Part shown: in pieces, positions 42,188 through 50,886 of the stretch
Numbering within the stretch: the stretch's first letter is position 1
Layout of the letters: each line of letters begins with the position of its first letter
Assembly (NCBI GenBank): GCA_038254365.1
Contig: JBBSGI010000004.1
Coordinates: 31,267 to 95,266 of the forward strand
Source: JAWWPG01 sp038254365
Lineage (GTDB): Bacteria; Actinomycetota; Actinomycetes; Propionibacteriales; Nocardioidaceae
Length of the DNA stretch: 64,000 nucleotides
Direction of reading: 5' to 3'
Position numbers and translations under genes: made by a program
Notes under the pieces: model-generated
Database searches by the model: none
What the model saw: the letters and a program-made list of their open reading frames with translations, nothing else
What the model was told of the DNA's origin: nothing

Positions 42188-42521
42188 GCCGGTTTTCCCC
42201 TGCCGAGAGACAATGGCGAGGCAGCCCCCTCGGACAACGCCTCGTAGGAGGTCCACGCTACGCAGCGCTGCCGCTCCCCGGTAGGCACGATATGACCAAC
42301 CTAAGTAGTCTCTTCGGGCTATTCGGAGCGGCCTGGACTCAGAAATCTTCGTTTGCGGCGCCACGGGACGACGAGATTTCCGGGAGAACGCGGACGCGGC
42401 GCAAAAATCCGCAGTCCCGAGGCGAGCAGTGACGCGGGGCGACTGCCGCGGGACGACTGCCGTGGGCGCCGCCGCTCGGCGCATTCGCTGGCGCTCCGCC
42501 GGGTCACGTATCCTGAGACTC
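42188..42521. other. Divergent whiB4-ponA2 regulatory gap
   Basis: This 334-bp region holds no gene. It contains the whiB4 leader and, at its right end, TATCCT (42509-42514), seven bases before ATG 42522 of ponA2. ponA2 is therefore likely leaderless. The middle has an AT-richer patch near 42295-42315. Confidence 0.5.
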
Positions 42522-44957
42522 ATGCCTAGGCTCGCGCAACCGGCGCGCCACGAGGGTGGCTTCGTCCAGCAGCTCATCGCGATCATCGCGATCAGCGTCT
42601 TGTCCGGCGTGCTGATCGCCGGGCTCGCGCTGCCGTGGGTCGCCATGGCCACCAAGGGCGCGGACGCTGCAGCGTCGGCGATGAACAACTTCCCGCTCAA
42701 GCTCGACTTCCAACCGCTCGACGAGCGCACCACCGTCGTGGACGTCCAAGGCAACACCCTCGCCACGTTCTACGACGAGAACCGCACCTACGTGCCGCTC
42801 AACCAGATCGCCAATGTCATGAAGGAAGCGTTGATCTCGATCGAGGACGCCCGCTTCTACCAGCACGGACCAATCGACGTCCAAGGCACGATCCGCGCCC
42901 TCCTGGTCAACGAGGCCAGCAACGCCACCATCCAGGGCGGCTCGTCGCTGACCCAACAGCTGGTGAAGCTGACGCTGCTCAATAACGCCACCACAACCAA
43001 ACAGCAGCGCGCCGCCACCGCAGCGGACTACGGGCGTAAGTTCGAAGAGCTCCGGTACGCCGTCTGGGTCGAGGACCACTTCACCAAGGACCAGATCCTC
43101 GAGCACTACCTGAACACCGCATACTTCGGTGACGGGGCTTACGGCATCCAGTCCGCCGCACACCACTTCTTCGGCACCACGGCAGCCAAGCTCACCCTGG
43201 CCCAGTCCGCGATGCTCGCCGGGCTGGTCAAGAGCCCGACCGGCTACGACCCCACCCACGACCCCACGGCCGCCCTCGACCGTCGCAACGTCGTCATCGA
43301 CCGAATGCTCCAGCTGCACGTCATCACCAGCGGGCAGGCTCACCTGGCCAGCTCCCGTCCGCTCGGACTGCGCATCACCGCGAGCCCCAACGGTTGTGTG
43401 AACTCCTCGGCGCCCTGGTTCTGCCAGTACCTGCTCAACTACCTGCAGCGCGACCCGGCTCTCGGCGCCACCCTGACCGACCGCAACCAGGCCATCTTCG
43501 GCGGCGGACTCACCGTCAAGACGACCCTCGACCCGCGCCTTCAGCGCGCTGCCGACCGGGCCGTCAGCGACCATGTGCTCGCCAAGGACTTCTCGGCGGT
43601 GGGGGCGTTTGCCATGGTCCAGCCGGGCACGGGCGCCGTACGGGCCGTCGCCCAGTCCCGACCGATGGGAACCATGAAGGCAAACGGCGAGACCATGCTC
43701 AACTTCACCGTGCCAACGGAGTACGGGGGCGCGGCCGGATTCCAGCCCGGGTCGACGTTCAAGGCGTTCGTCCTCTCGGCGGCCATCAAGCAGGGCATCC
43801 CGCTGAACACACACTTCGTCTCGCCCAATCCGGTCAAGGTCAACGAGGCGCACTACACGACGTGCGGGGGCACGCCGGTCGGGTCCGCCATCGACACGTT
43901 CCACAACGAAGGCACCGAGGCCGGGACGTTCGACGTCTATTCGGGTACCGCCCAGTCGGTCAACACCTACTACGTGCAGCTCGAACGGTTGACGGGTCTC
44001 TGTGAGCCGTTCACGCTCGCCAACCAGATGGGGATGAACCTCGACCCCGACAAGTACCAGGTCGTGTCGTTCACGCTCGGGGTCGCCGACGAGAGCCCGC
44101 TCGCCATGGCCAACGCCTATGCGACGTTCGCGGCCCGGGGCCTCTACTGCCCGGCCACTCCGGTCGCCGCCATCATTGACCGCAACGGCAAGACCATCCC
44201 CCAGTCGGCGGAGCAGTGCAGGCGCATCATGCGCCCGGCCTACGCCGACGCGGTCAACAACGTGTTGCAGGGCGTCATGCAAGGGCAAGGCACCGGAGCC
44301 GCGCTCAACATCCACCAGCCGGCGGCCGGCAAGACCGGGACAACCGACGGCTTCCAGTCTGTATGGTTCATCGGCTACACCCCGAACATGGCAGCGGCCA
44401 GCGTCGTGGCCGGCGTGTCGCCCACGCTGCTTCCCCGGTCGCTGACGGGAGTGACCCTGCATGGCAGCGTCATCACCTTCCCGACCGGCGGTGGGACGGC
44501 CGGCCCGATCTGGAAACAGGCGATGCTGGCGGTCGAACGCTTCCTGCCCAACAGCAAGTTCGTGCCCCCGGATCCCAAGCTGATCAAGGGCCAGACGGTG
44601 CCGATCCCGCCGCTGTACGGATACACCCCCGCTGCGGCAGCGGCGCTCCTGACCCGGCTGGGCTTCAGGCCGCAGATCACCTACAGCGTCAACTCGTCGG
44701 CCCCGGTAGGCACTGTCGCCTACATCAGTCCTGCCGGCCAGGCCGTCACCGGACAGACCATCCTGATCTACTTGTCGAGTGGGCAACCCGTGTACGTCCC
44801 GCCTCCCCCGCCTCCTCCTTCTGCGCCACCTCCGCCACCACCACCGCCTCCACCTCCACCACCACCTCCGCCGCCTCCGACTGGTGGTGGTGGCGGTGGC
44901 CACGGAGGTGGTCACGGCGGCGGCGGTAAGCCATGTCACAAGCACTGCCACCATTAG
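42522..44957 (+). CDS. ponA2: PonA2-type class A penicillin-binding protein with PASTA domain
   Basis: This 811-residue bifunctional peptidoglycan synthase has one N-terminal helix, a glycosyltransferase domain (ISIEDARFYQHGPID with catalytic Glu near 108; GGSSLTQQLVK) and a transpeptidase domain. The transpeptidase motifs are STFK with Ser near 411, a later SVN, and KTGTT near 604. A single PASTA domain (about residues 685-752) follows. The tail is unusual: about 30 prolines, then Gly/His repeats and a final KPCHKHCHH, which could bind metal. The protein is complete; an IS630 element lies 2 bp after its stop. Confidence 0.95.
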   Translation: MPRLAQPARHEGGFVQQLIAIIAISVLSGVLIAGLALPWVAMATKGADAAASAMNNFPLKLDFQPLDERTTVVDVQGNTLATFYDENRTYVPLNQIANVMKEALISIEDARFYQHGPIDVQGTIRALLVNEASNATIQGGSSLTQQLVKLTLLNNATTTKQQRAATAADYGRKFEELRYAVWVEDHFTKDQILEHYLNTAYFGDGAYGIQSAAHHFFGTTAAKLTLAQSAMLAGLVKSPTGYDPTHDPTAALDRRNVVIDRMLQLHVITSGQAHLASSRPLGLRITASPNGCVNSSAPWFCQYLLNYLQRDPALGATLTDRNQAIFGGGLTVKTTLDPRLQRAADRAVSDHVLAKDFSAVGAFAMVQPGTGAVRAVAQSRPMGTMKANGETMLNFTVPTEYGGAAGFQPGSTFKAFVLSAAIKQGIPLNTHFVSPNPVKVNEAHYTTCGGTPVGSAIDTFHNEGTEAGTFDVYSGTAQSVNTYYVQLERLTGLCEPFTLANQMGMNLDPDKYQVVSFTLGVADESPLAMANAYATFAARGLYCPATPVAAIIDRNGKTIPQSAEQCRRIMRPAYADAVNNVLQGVMQGQGTGAALNIHQPAAGKTGTTDGFQSVWFIGYTPNMAAASVVAGVSPTLLPRSLTGVTLHGSVITFPTGGGTAGPIWKQAMLAVERFLPNSKFVPPDPKLIKGQTVPIPPLYGYTPAAAAALLTRLGFRPQITYSVNSSAPVGTVAYISPAGQAVTGQTILIYLSSGQPVYVPPPPPPPSAPPPPPPPPPPPPPPPPPPTGGGGGGHGGGHGGGGKPCHKHCHH

Positions 44958-46025
44958 CTAGTGTCGCGTGTTCGAAGTTGGTTTACGGTGTGCTTTGGTG
45001 AGAATCTCGTCGGCGGTCTTGGTCCAGACGAAGGGTTCGCAGCGGTCGTTCCAGCCGTCGATGTAGGTCTCGATGGCGGCGATGAGGTCCTTGACGGAGG
45101 TGAAGGTTCCGCGGCGGATCGCTTGTCGGGTGATGATGTTGAAGAAGATCTCGACGAGGTTGAGCCACGATCCCGAGGTCGGCGTGAAGTGCATGGTGAT
45201 CCGCGGGTTCTTGGCCAGCCAGGCTTTCACCGCGGGGTGCTTGTGGGTGCCGTAGTTGTCGGCCACGATGTGCAGCTTCACCCGGGGGTAGGCCTTGGCG
45301 ACCTGTTTCAGGAAGGTGAGGAACTCCTGGTGCCGGTGTCGGGGGTAGCAGGCATCGGTGACCTTGCCGGTGGCGATCTCGAGCGCGGCGAACAAGGTGG
45401 TGGTGCCGTGTCGGACGTAGTCATGGGTGGCTTTCTCCGGCAGGCCGGGTCGCATCGGCAAGATCGGTGCCGTCCGGTCCAGCGCCTGCACCTGGGACTT
45501 CTCGTCGACACACACCACGACGGCGTTCTCCGGCGGGTTCAAGTAAAGGCCGACGACGTCGCGGACCTTCGCGTCGAGCTCAGGGTCGGTGGAGAACTTG
45601 AACGTCTCACGCCGCCACGGCTGCAGCTTGTAGTTCCGCCAGATCCGGGCCACCGTCGCGAACGAGACGCCCAGCTCCCTGCCGAGCAGCCGCGCCGACC
45701 AGTGCGTCACCCCCAACGACTCCGGAGGCTTGCCCAAGGTGGCAACCACCACCGCCACGTCGTCGACCACCGGCGGCCGCCCCGACCGACCCAGATCGAC
45801 CAGCCCGTCAACCCCGCCTGCGGTGTACCGGTTCCGCCAGCTGATCACCGTCGGCCGCGACACGCCCACCCGACGGGCGATCTCCGCGTTCGGCACACCG
45901 TCGGCCGCCAGCAACACGATCCGCGCCCGCTGCGCCAACCCGGCCCCCACCGTCGACGACCGCTGTAACGCCGTCAGCCTGGACTCGTCACCAGCACGCA
46001 GAACCAACGGGGCAGCGAACGACAT
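44958..46025 (-). CDS. IS630-family transposase
   Basis: This 355-residue transposase has an N-terminal homeodomain-like winged helix (GVPNAEIARRVGVSRPTVISWRNRY) and the IS630/Tc1 DDE core. The first Asp is in VVVCVDEKSQVQAL, the second in LHIVADNYGTH, and the Glu in SGSWLNLVEIFFN. All three are present and the frame is open, so it is probably active. Its stop codon TAG is made from the duplicated TA target plus the next host base. Confidence 0.95.
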   Translation of the reverse strand: MSFAAPLVLRAGDESRLTALQRSSTVGAGLAQRARIVLLAADGVPNAEIARRVGVSRPTVISWRNRYTAGGVDGLVDLGRSGRPPVVDDVAVVVATLGKPPESLGVTHWSARLLGRELGVSFATVARIWRNYKLQPWRRETFKFSTDPELDAKVRDVVGLYLNPPENAVVVCVDEKSQVQALDRTAPILPMRPGLPEKATHDYVRHGTTTLFAALEIATGKVTDACYPRHRHQEFLTFLKQVAKAYPRVKLHIVADNYGTHKHPAVKAWLAKNPRITMHFTPTSGSWLNLVEIFFNIITRQAIRRGTFTSVKDLIAAIETYIDGWNDRCEPFVWTKTADEILTKAHRKPTSNTRH

Positions 46026-46075
46026 ACCTCATCATCTCAAGACCACACCGTAAAGTCAGTTACGACACGCGACAC
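44961..46075 (-). mobile_element. Complete IS630-type insertion sequence (1115 bp) with TA target duplication
   Basis: The ends read GTGTCGCGTGT at 44961 and its inverse ACACGCGACAC ending at 46075. TA flanks both sides (44959-44960 and 46076-46077). Behind a 10-base mismatched gap, an inner inverted stretch TTTACGGTGTG (44982-44992) pairs with CACACCGTAAA (46044-46054), so the ends are two-part. One transposase gene fills the element. The insertion lies 2 bp after the ponA2 stop codon. Confidence 0.92.
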
Positions 46076-46165
46076 TAGCGGCCGGCGTCTCAGTAGCTGG
46101 CCGAACCGTTGAGCCTGCTCAGCTGAGCCTGCTCAGCTCTCGGAGGCCGACCGGTCACCACGGGG

Positions 46166-46936
46166 TCAGTCGCGCTCCTCGAGGGCGGACAGGTCGCGCT
46201 CGGCGTACTGGCGGTGCCACCACTCCTCGTTGAGCACGATCAGCAGGCACTCGCGGACGGGGAAGGTCGCGCCCTCGGGCGGCCAGCCGTGACCCACGAG
46301 CGGGGCCGTCTCGGTTGCCAGCTGCTCCTCCGTGAGGTCGTGCACCACTCCCCGGACGAGCCCCATCGCCTGGTGACGCAGCGCCAACGCCTCGTCGATC
46401 GACGGGCGGGCGTCGCGGTCGTGGGGGACTCCCTGCACGGGTGACATCTGGTCCCACGGCAGCGAGAGCGGGTGCCAGGGGCTGGGGTCACCGAAGATGC
46501 ACCGGCCCACCCAGGACTCGCTGGCGAACGCCAGGTGGCGCAGGGTCTGGATGAACGACCACTCCCCTCGCACCGACTCGTGCATCCGGTCGGCGTCGAG
46601 CTTGCGCGCGCGGTCCATGGTGGCCGCCCATAGCCGCTCGTTGATGTCCCACCCCTCGCGGAACCCATCGGCCGTGGTGGGCCGGAACTTGGGCCTGTCG
46701 GGATGGCGCCGGTCGAGCTCGGCCTCGATCAGGGGGGCCACGTCCACGCCGTTGATGACGAGGTCTTGGATCTCGCCGTCGATGGTGGTTTCGACGATCT
46801 CGACGCCCCTCATCGTCACCTTGTGCAGGTCGCAGTGCTGAATGGTCGCGCCGTTGAGCACCACGGTGGTGAACCGTGACCCCGACATGTCCGCCCGCTC
46901 GAACTCGCTGCCGGTGAGGTCCTGGAAGTCGTTCAT
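46166..46936 (-). CDS. DinB-like protein with N-terminal pentapeptide-like repeats
   Basis: This is a 256-residue protein. The first 60 residues have pentapeptide-like repeats (SEFERADMSGSRFTTVVLNG and HCDLHKVTMRG). The rest is a DinB_2 four-helix domain: WSFIQTLRHLAFASESWVGR and NEEWWHRQYAERDL give the spaced histidines that could bind a metal. DinB-fold proteins are often thiol-dependent transferases for mycothiol. The combination with pentapeptide repeats recurs in actinobacteria but is not understood. Confidence 0.8.
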   Translation of the reverse strand: MNDFQDLTGSEFERADMSGSRFTTVVLNGATIQHCDLHKVTMRGVEIVETTIDGEIQDLVINGVDVAPLIEAELDRRHPDRPKFRPTTADGFREGWDINERLWAATMDRARKLDADRMHESVRGEWSFIQTLRHLAFASESWVGRCIFGDPSPWHPLSLPWDQMSPVQGVPHDRDARPSIDEALALRHQAMGLVRGVVHDLTEEQLATETAPLVGHGWPPEGATFPVRECLLIVLNEEWWHRQYAERDLSALEERD

Positions 46937-47035
46937 GCTGGTCAGACTAGGACACCAACCGGACGGGTCCGGTCCTCATAGCTGGCAGGGTCTCGGTGTG
47001 GCACGACCCGGTCGTGGCAGGACCGGTATCCGCGG

Positions 47036-47497
47036 TCAAGCGGTTAGCTGCCGCCGTACCTCGGCCGAGACGAATGCCCCGTCGGCGCGGCCCTTGGTCG
47101 CGGCCGACAACGCGCCCATCACTCGCCCCATCGCGCGCATGCCTTCTCCTTCAACGTCGAGCTCGGCGATCGTCTGGGAGACCAGGTCGCGGATGTCGTG
47201 CTCGGACAGCGGGCGTGGCAGGAACTCCGCGATGACGGCGGCCTCCGCGTCCTCTTTGGCCGCCATCTCGTCACGTCCCGCGTCCGCGAATGCCGTCGCC
47301 GCCTCGCGGCGCTTCTTGCTCTCACTGGCGAGGACCCCGACGATGTCGTCGTCGCTAAGCTCTCGGGCTTGTCTGCCGGCCACCTCCGCGTTCGTGATGG
47401 CGGTGAGCACCATGCGCAGCGTCGACGAGCGCAGCACGTTGCGGGCCTTCATGGAGGCGGTGAGCTCCGAACGCAGTCTGTCCTTCAAGATCGCCAT
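47036..47497 (-). CDS. GatB/YqeY-domain protein
   Basis: This 153-residue protein opens with ILKDRLRSELTASMKARNVLRSSTLRMVL, the usual YqeY start. The rest is the helical tail domain shared with GatB (EFLPRPLSEHDIRDLVSQTI, then GRVMGALSAATKGRADGA). YqeY proteins may assist amidotransferases or tRNA handling. It diverges from the metallophosphoesterase gene. Confidence 0.9.
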   Translation of the reverse strand: MAILKDRLRSELTASMKARNVLRSSTLRMVLTAITNAEVAGRQARELSDDDIVGVLASESKKRREAATAFADAGRDEMAAKEDAEAAVIAEFLPRPLSEHDIRDLVSQTIAELDVEGEGMRAMGRVMGALSAATKGRADGAFVSAEVRRQLTA

Positions 47498-47585
47498 GGC
47501 TCAAGTCTCGCAGCCTCGCGCCTTGTCCTCACCTGCCGTGTCGGCGAGAGCCGTCCGGCCAGGGGAGCCCGGAATGCGGAGTGAC

Positions 47586-47591
47586 TAGCCT
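47586..47591 (+). promoter_or_regulatory. -10 box of a leaderless promoter (metallophosphoesterase gene)
   Basis: TAGCCT is followed by six bases and ATG 47598. No ribosome site is visible in between, in line with a leaderless mRNA. Confidence 0.55.
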
Positions 47592-47597
47592 GGACCG

Positions 47598-48539
47598 ATG
47601 AGACCCCTGGTTAGAGCCGCCCTCGGCGCGGGTGTCGTCGGCCTTGGGGGCGTCGCCTACGCGGCCGGCTACGAGGTCCGCGCTTTCCGGGTGCGGCATG
47701 TCGAGATCCCTTGCCTTCCGGCGCACAGCACGCCCGTCAAGGTGCTGCACATCTCCGACATCCACATGACGCCGACCCAGCGCACCAAGCAGGAGTGGCT
47801 GCGGGGCCTTCGGGCGCTGGAGCCGGACCTGGTGGTCAACACCGGCGACAACCTCAGCCATCGCGACTCCGTCTCGGTCGTCCTGCGGTCTCTCGGCGAC
47901 CTGCTCGACCTGCCCGGGGTGTTCGTACTGGGCTCGAACGACTACTGGGGTCCGGTGCTGAGGAACCCACTGCGCTACTTCCTGCCCAACGGCGGCCTCA
48001 AGAAGATCCAGGGTCCACCGCTGCCGTGGCGCGACCTCCGAGACGGTCTGCGTGACGCCGGCTGGGTCGACCTCACCAACACCAGCGGCGAGCTGACGGT
48101 CGGCTCCGCCGCACTCGCCTTCGCCGGTGTGGACGATCCGCACCTGCGGTACGACGACCTGTCCGCCGTGGCCGGCCCGGCCGACCCGCTGGCCGATCTG
48201 CGGATCGGGGTCGCCCACGCGCCGTACCGCCGGGTCCTCGACGCCTTCACCAGCGACGGGTACGACGTGATCTTCGCGGGGCACACCCACGGCGGCCAAC
48301 TGCGGGTTCCCGGGTACGGCGCCCTGGTCACGAACTGCGACATCGAACCGGCCCGCGCGCGGGGACTGCACCATCACCGGGTCGGGGGCCGAGAGGCCTG
48401 GCTGCACGTCTCGGCGGGGTGCGGCACCTCCCCCTACGCGCCGTACCGGTTCTGCTGCTACCCCGAGGCGACACTTGCGACGCTGACCCCGGGGCCGCCG
48501 TCGGCTAGGGACCGGGCCAAGGTGTCGGCAGCCGTTTAG
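47598..48539 (+). CDS. Membrane-associated metallophosphoesterase (Rv3683 position)
   Basis: This 313-residue calcineurin-like phosphoesterase has an N-terminal hydrophobic segment. Metal-binding motifs in order: VLHISDIHMTP (D-x-H), VVNTGDNLSH (GDN), VLGSNDYWG (GNxD-like), and FAGHTHGGQLR (GHxH). It resembles YkoQ/YaeI-type enzymes that act on lipid-linked phosphates. It follows ponA2 in the ancestral gene order, so a role in cell-wall lipid recycling is plausible. Confidence 0.9.
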   Translation: MRPLVRAALGAGVVGLGGVAYAAGYEVRAFRVRHVEIPCLPAHSTPVKVLHISDIHMTPTQRTKQEWLRGLRALEPDLVVNTGDNLSHRDSVSVVLRSLGDLLDLPGVFVLGSNDYWGPVLRNPLRYFLPNGGLKKIQGPPLPWRDLRDGLRDAGWVDLTNTSGELTVGSAALAFAGVDDPHLRYDDLSAVAGPADPLADLRIGVAHAPYRRVLDAFTSDGYDVIFAGHTHGGQLRVPGYGALVTNCDIEPARARGLHHHRVGGREAWLHVSAGCGTSPYAPYRFCCYPEATLATLTPGPPSARDRAKVSAAV

Positions 48540-48574
48540 CGTTGGCTGGCAGGGCTGTTAGACTCGCTGCGCTT

Positions 48575-48651
48575 CGGGCTGTGGCGCAGTTTGGTAGCGC
48601 GCGTCGTTCGGGACGACGAGGCCGCAGGTTCAAATCCTGTCAGCCCGACCA
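48575..48651 (+). tRNA. tRNA-Pro (anticodon CGG)
   Basis: The 7-bp acceptor stem CGGGCTG/CAGCCCG is perfect. The anticodon stem CGTCG/CGACG holds the loop TTCGGGA, giving anticodon CGG. The T arm GCAGGTTCAAATCCTGT is normal and CCA is encoded at the 3' end. Confidence 0.97.
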
Positions 48652-48654
48652 TGA

Positions 48655-48702
48655 CCCCCTTACTCGAACCACTGACCAGTGGTCCGCGAGTGAGGGGGTT
48701 TT
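48655..48702 (+). terminator. Intrinsic terminator after tRNA-Pro
   Basis: CCCCCTTACTCG at 48655-48666 pairs with CGAGTGAGGGGG at 48687-48698, and ACCACT/AGTGGT forms an inner hairpin. The stem is followed directly by TTTT. This is the clearest intrinsic terminator in the window. Confidence 0.9.
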
Positions 48703-48754
48703 GAATGTTAGGGGTGAGGTCTCAAGACTTCGGAAAGTGACGGATCTGCGGCCG

Positions 48755-49090
48755 TCACCCCTGAGCTGAGGGCCACTCGGTCTCCGTGACCTGTCCACCG
48801 ATGATGCTGACGGTTCCGGCCACTTCGTCGCCGCCCTTGCGACGCCAGAGCGTGTACTCGCCGGCGTCGAGGGACGGGAAGACAGCCGCGTAGCGCGGCG
48901 GTCCCCCCGTTCTCAAGCGTTCTCGGACCGCGACGTGGACACGCTTGGCGTTGGGTGCGAGCGCGCTGATCTCGATCTCCTCTCGGACCAACTCCGACGG
49001 TGTGATGATGACCAGGGCGCCCATGTCGCCCCCAATGTCGATCATCACGGTGCCGTCGTGAGTTGGTCCGAGCTGGTTTTCCTCGCTCAT
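48755..49090 (-). CDS. Conserved actinobacterial protein of unknown function (111 residues)
   Basis: This small, soluble, beta-rich protein has the block GTVMIDIGGDMGALVIITPSELV and the end block DAGEYTLWRRKGG, then GTVSIIGGQVTETEWP. I recall related small proteins in other actinobacteria but no characterised member. GATGAGGAGCGA precedes ATG 49090. It is the third gene of a cassette with DUF4331 and a Tat-exported protein. Confidence 0.7.
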   Translation of the reverse strand: MSEENQLGPTHDGTVMIDIGGDMGALVIITPSELVREEIEISALAPNAKRVHVAVRERLRTGGPPRYAAVFPSLDAGEYTLWRRKGGDEVAGTVSIIGGQVTETEWPSAQG

Positions 49091-49140
49091 TCGCTCCTCA
49101 TCGTCCTGCCGACACGCGGTGTCAGACGCCCGCTACCCGC

Positions 49141-50574
49141 CTACTTGGGTGGCGGCGGGGCGGGCTTGTTGTTCTCCGGGTTGTAGTAGCCACTGTGCGG
49201 CACCCCGAGATACGGGAACCTCGGCAGGTAGTGCACGGTGTTCTTGGCAGTGACGTCGGTGTTACTGGAGGTAAGGCCAGGCGTGATCGCGCCAGCGGCG
49301 GCGTCGGGGGTGTAGCTGGGATCCACCAATGGATAGGTCACACCGGCGATGGCACGCAGCTCGATGGTGGTGACGTCGTCGAAGACGCGCCGGCCGTTGG
49401 GGTAGCCAGCCGGGTCGCCGCCGATCAGTCCCAGGTTGCTGGGATTGTTGGTCGTCGGCGCGATCGCCATGTTGAGGCGCAGCAGGTCGGCCTGCACCGG
49501 CCCCGTGTAGTTCTGGAAACCGGGGATGAGACCGGCGGGGATACCGGTGAGCAGGATCGCGACTAGGTCCGCTCGTGGCTTGCCCGAAGCGTTCAGTTTG
49601 GCCAGGTTCGGAAAGACCCCCGGATACAGCACGGGCAACAGCTGCGCGAGCTCGGGATGCTGGACATACTCCTCGAACTGGTGGTCGTTCACCGGGAACT
49701 CCGCGTTCCAGTAGTCCTTCCTCGCGATCGGGACCAGTACCTCGTTGAACAACGGGTTGCCGAGGCGGGACACCTGGACGAAGGGGCCGGTGTTGACCGT
49801 AGTGCCATCACCCTCGATGACGCGTGAGCGCTGCCGTTTGGCCGTGGCGAACACACCGATCGTCGAGTTCGGCTTAGTTGGGTCGCTCGGGTACCTCCCG
49901 TCCGCGGTGAGGTCCTTCTTCGGCACCTGCAACGCGATGGTGTGGACATTCTTCGCTTTGGTGGTGTTGATCCCCGGCGCCGCCGGCATGTTGGAACCGA
50001 TATGCAGGTTCTGGAACGGCCGTAGGTCAGCGAGGTCGAAGATCGCGCCGAGGTCGACGTAGAAGCCCTCGGCGCGCTGCCCGGTGAACATCATGTGATC
50101 ACGGCTGATCAAATGAACACCCTGGTTGGCCAAGTGGAAGTAGTTCGGCGTGGAGAACGGCCCGATGTTGCACGGCGGGCACGGACGGTGACTAGCCATG
50201 ACCACGCTGTTCCCCGTGGCCACGTCTATCCGGGTCAACGTGGCGAACTGCTTGCGGTTCCAGTTGGGGCTGGTGATGTCGTCGATCGGTCCCACGTTGT
50301 ACAGGAACGAATCCGGATGTGTGTACGTCGTGTTGAACTTGAACTGGTAGATGATGTCGTGCTTGCTGTCGCCGTCGTTGTCGATATGGATCTCATAGAG
50401 CACGTCGTCGTCGAACTCGAAGAAGTTCGGTCCGCCGGCGGGGTCTTCGAGCGGGACGAAGTTGGCGATGAGGGTGACGTCATCTGGATCGTTGGGACTT
50501 ACGAAGGCGTATACGTCTGTGTTATCGGCGGCGGGATCGAAGGAAATGCCGGGAGCTTCCCTGTGTGATGACAT
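49141..50574 (-). CDS. DUF4331 family protein
   Basis: This 477-residue protein begins MSSHREAPGISFDPAADNTD, the family signature. Other family blocks are DDVLYEIHIDNDGDSKHDI (Asp-rich, Ca-binding-like) and RVFDDVTTIELRAI near the end. Predicted structure is mostly beta. No signal peptide was seen at its start, although many relatives are exported. AAAGG lies before the start. Function is unknown; relatives are found near stress or oxidation genes. Confidence 0.9.
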   Translation of the reverse strand: MSSHREAPGISFDPAADNTDVYAFVSPNDPDDVTLIANFVPLEDPAGGPNFFEFDDDVLYEIHIDNDGDSKHDIIYQFKFNTTYTHPDSFLYNVGPIDDITSPNWNRKQFATLTRIDVATGNSVVMASHRPCPPCNIGPFSTPNYFHLANQGVHLISRDHMMFTGQRAEGFYVDLGAIFDLADLRPFQNLHIGSNMPAAPGINTTKAKNVHTIALQVPKKDLTADGRYPSDPTKPNSTIGVFATAKRQRSRVIEGDGTTVNTGPFVQVSRLGNPLFNEVLVPIARKDYWNAEFPVNDHQFEEYVQHPELAQLLPVLYPGVFPNLAKLNASGKPRADLVAILLTGIPAGLIPGFQNYTGPVQADLLRLNMAIAPTTNNPSNLGLIGGDPAGYPNGRRVFDDVTTIELRAIAGVTYPLVDPSYTPDAAAGAITPGLTSSNTDVTAKNTVHYLPRFPYLGVPHSGYYNPENNKPAPPPPK

Positions 50575-50610
50575 GGGGGTGCCTTTCTAGAGCTCGACTG
50601 ATGAGTGCGG

Positions 50611-50886
50611 TTACTTGGCGGTGATCGCGAGATTGGCCAGCTTGTTCGCCAGGGCACGGTCGTGATGAATGACCTGGTGCTCACCGACCATCACTGCCAC
50701 CTCACCCGTCCGATGATCACGCACATACGCGGTAACCGGACCCTTGGGTGCCACATGCTCTGCAGGCGGGCGTGCGGCGGCGTCGGCCGCTTCGGCGGAG
50801 TGCGGAGTCACCGCTGCCACCCCCACCACGGCCGCACCGACAGCGGCACCTCTCAAGAAATGACGACGGGACGGCTCAGGACTCAT
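50611..50886 (-). CDS. Small Tat-exported protein linked to DUF4331
   Basis: This 91-residue protein has a twin-arginine signal (EPSRRHFLRGAAVGAAVVGVAAV, cleaved after SAEA). The mature part is only about 55 residues with HVAPKGPVTAYVRDHRTGEVAVMVGEHQVIHHD, a His-rich beta segment. GAAAGG lies before ATG 50886. It is the first gene of the DUF4331 cassette. Export by Tat of so small a protein suggests a bound cofactor or a partner that is co-exported. Confidence 0.8.
   Translation of the reverse strand: MSPEPSRRHFLRGAAVGAAVVGVAAVTPHSAEAADAAARPPAEHVAPKGPVTAYVRDHRTGEVAVMVGEHQVIHHDRALANKLANLAITAK

Noticed and set aside
42504..44954. 816-codon open frame antisense to ponA2
   Set aside because: It mirrors the ponA2 codons, including the proline tail; it shows no domain and is fully inside a clear gene.
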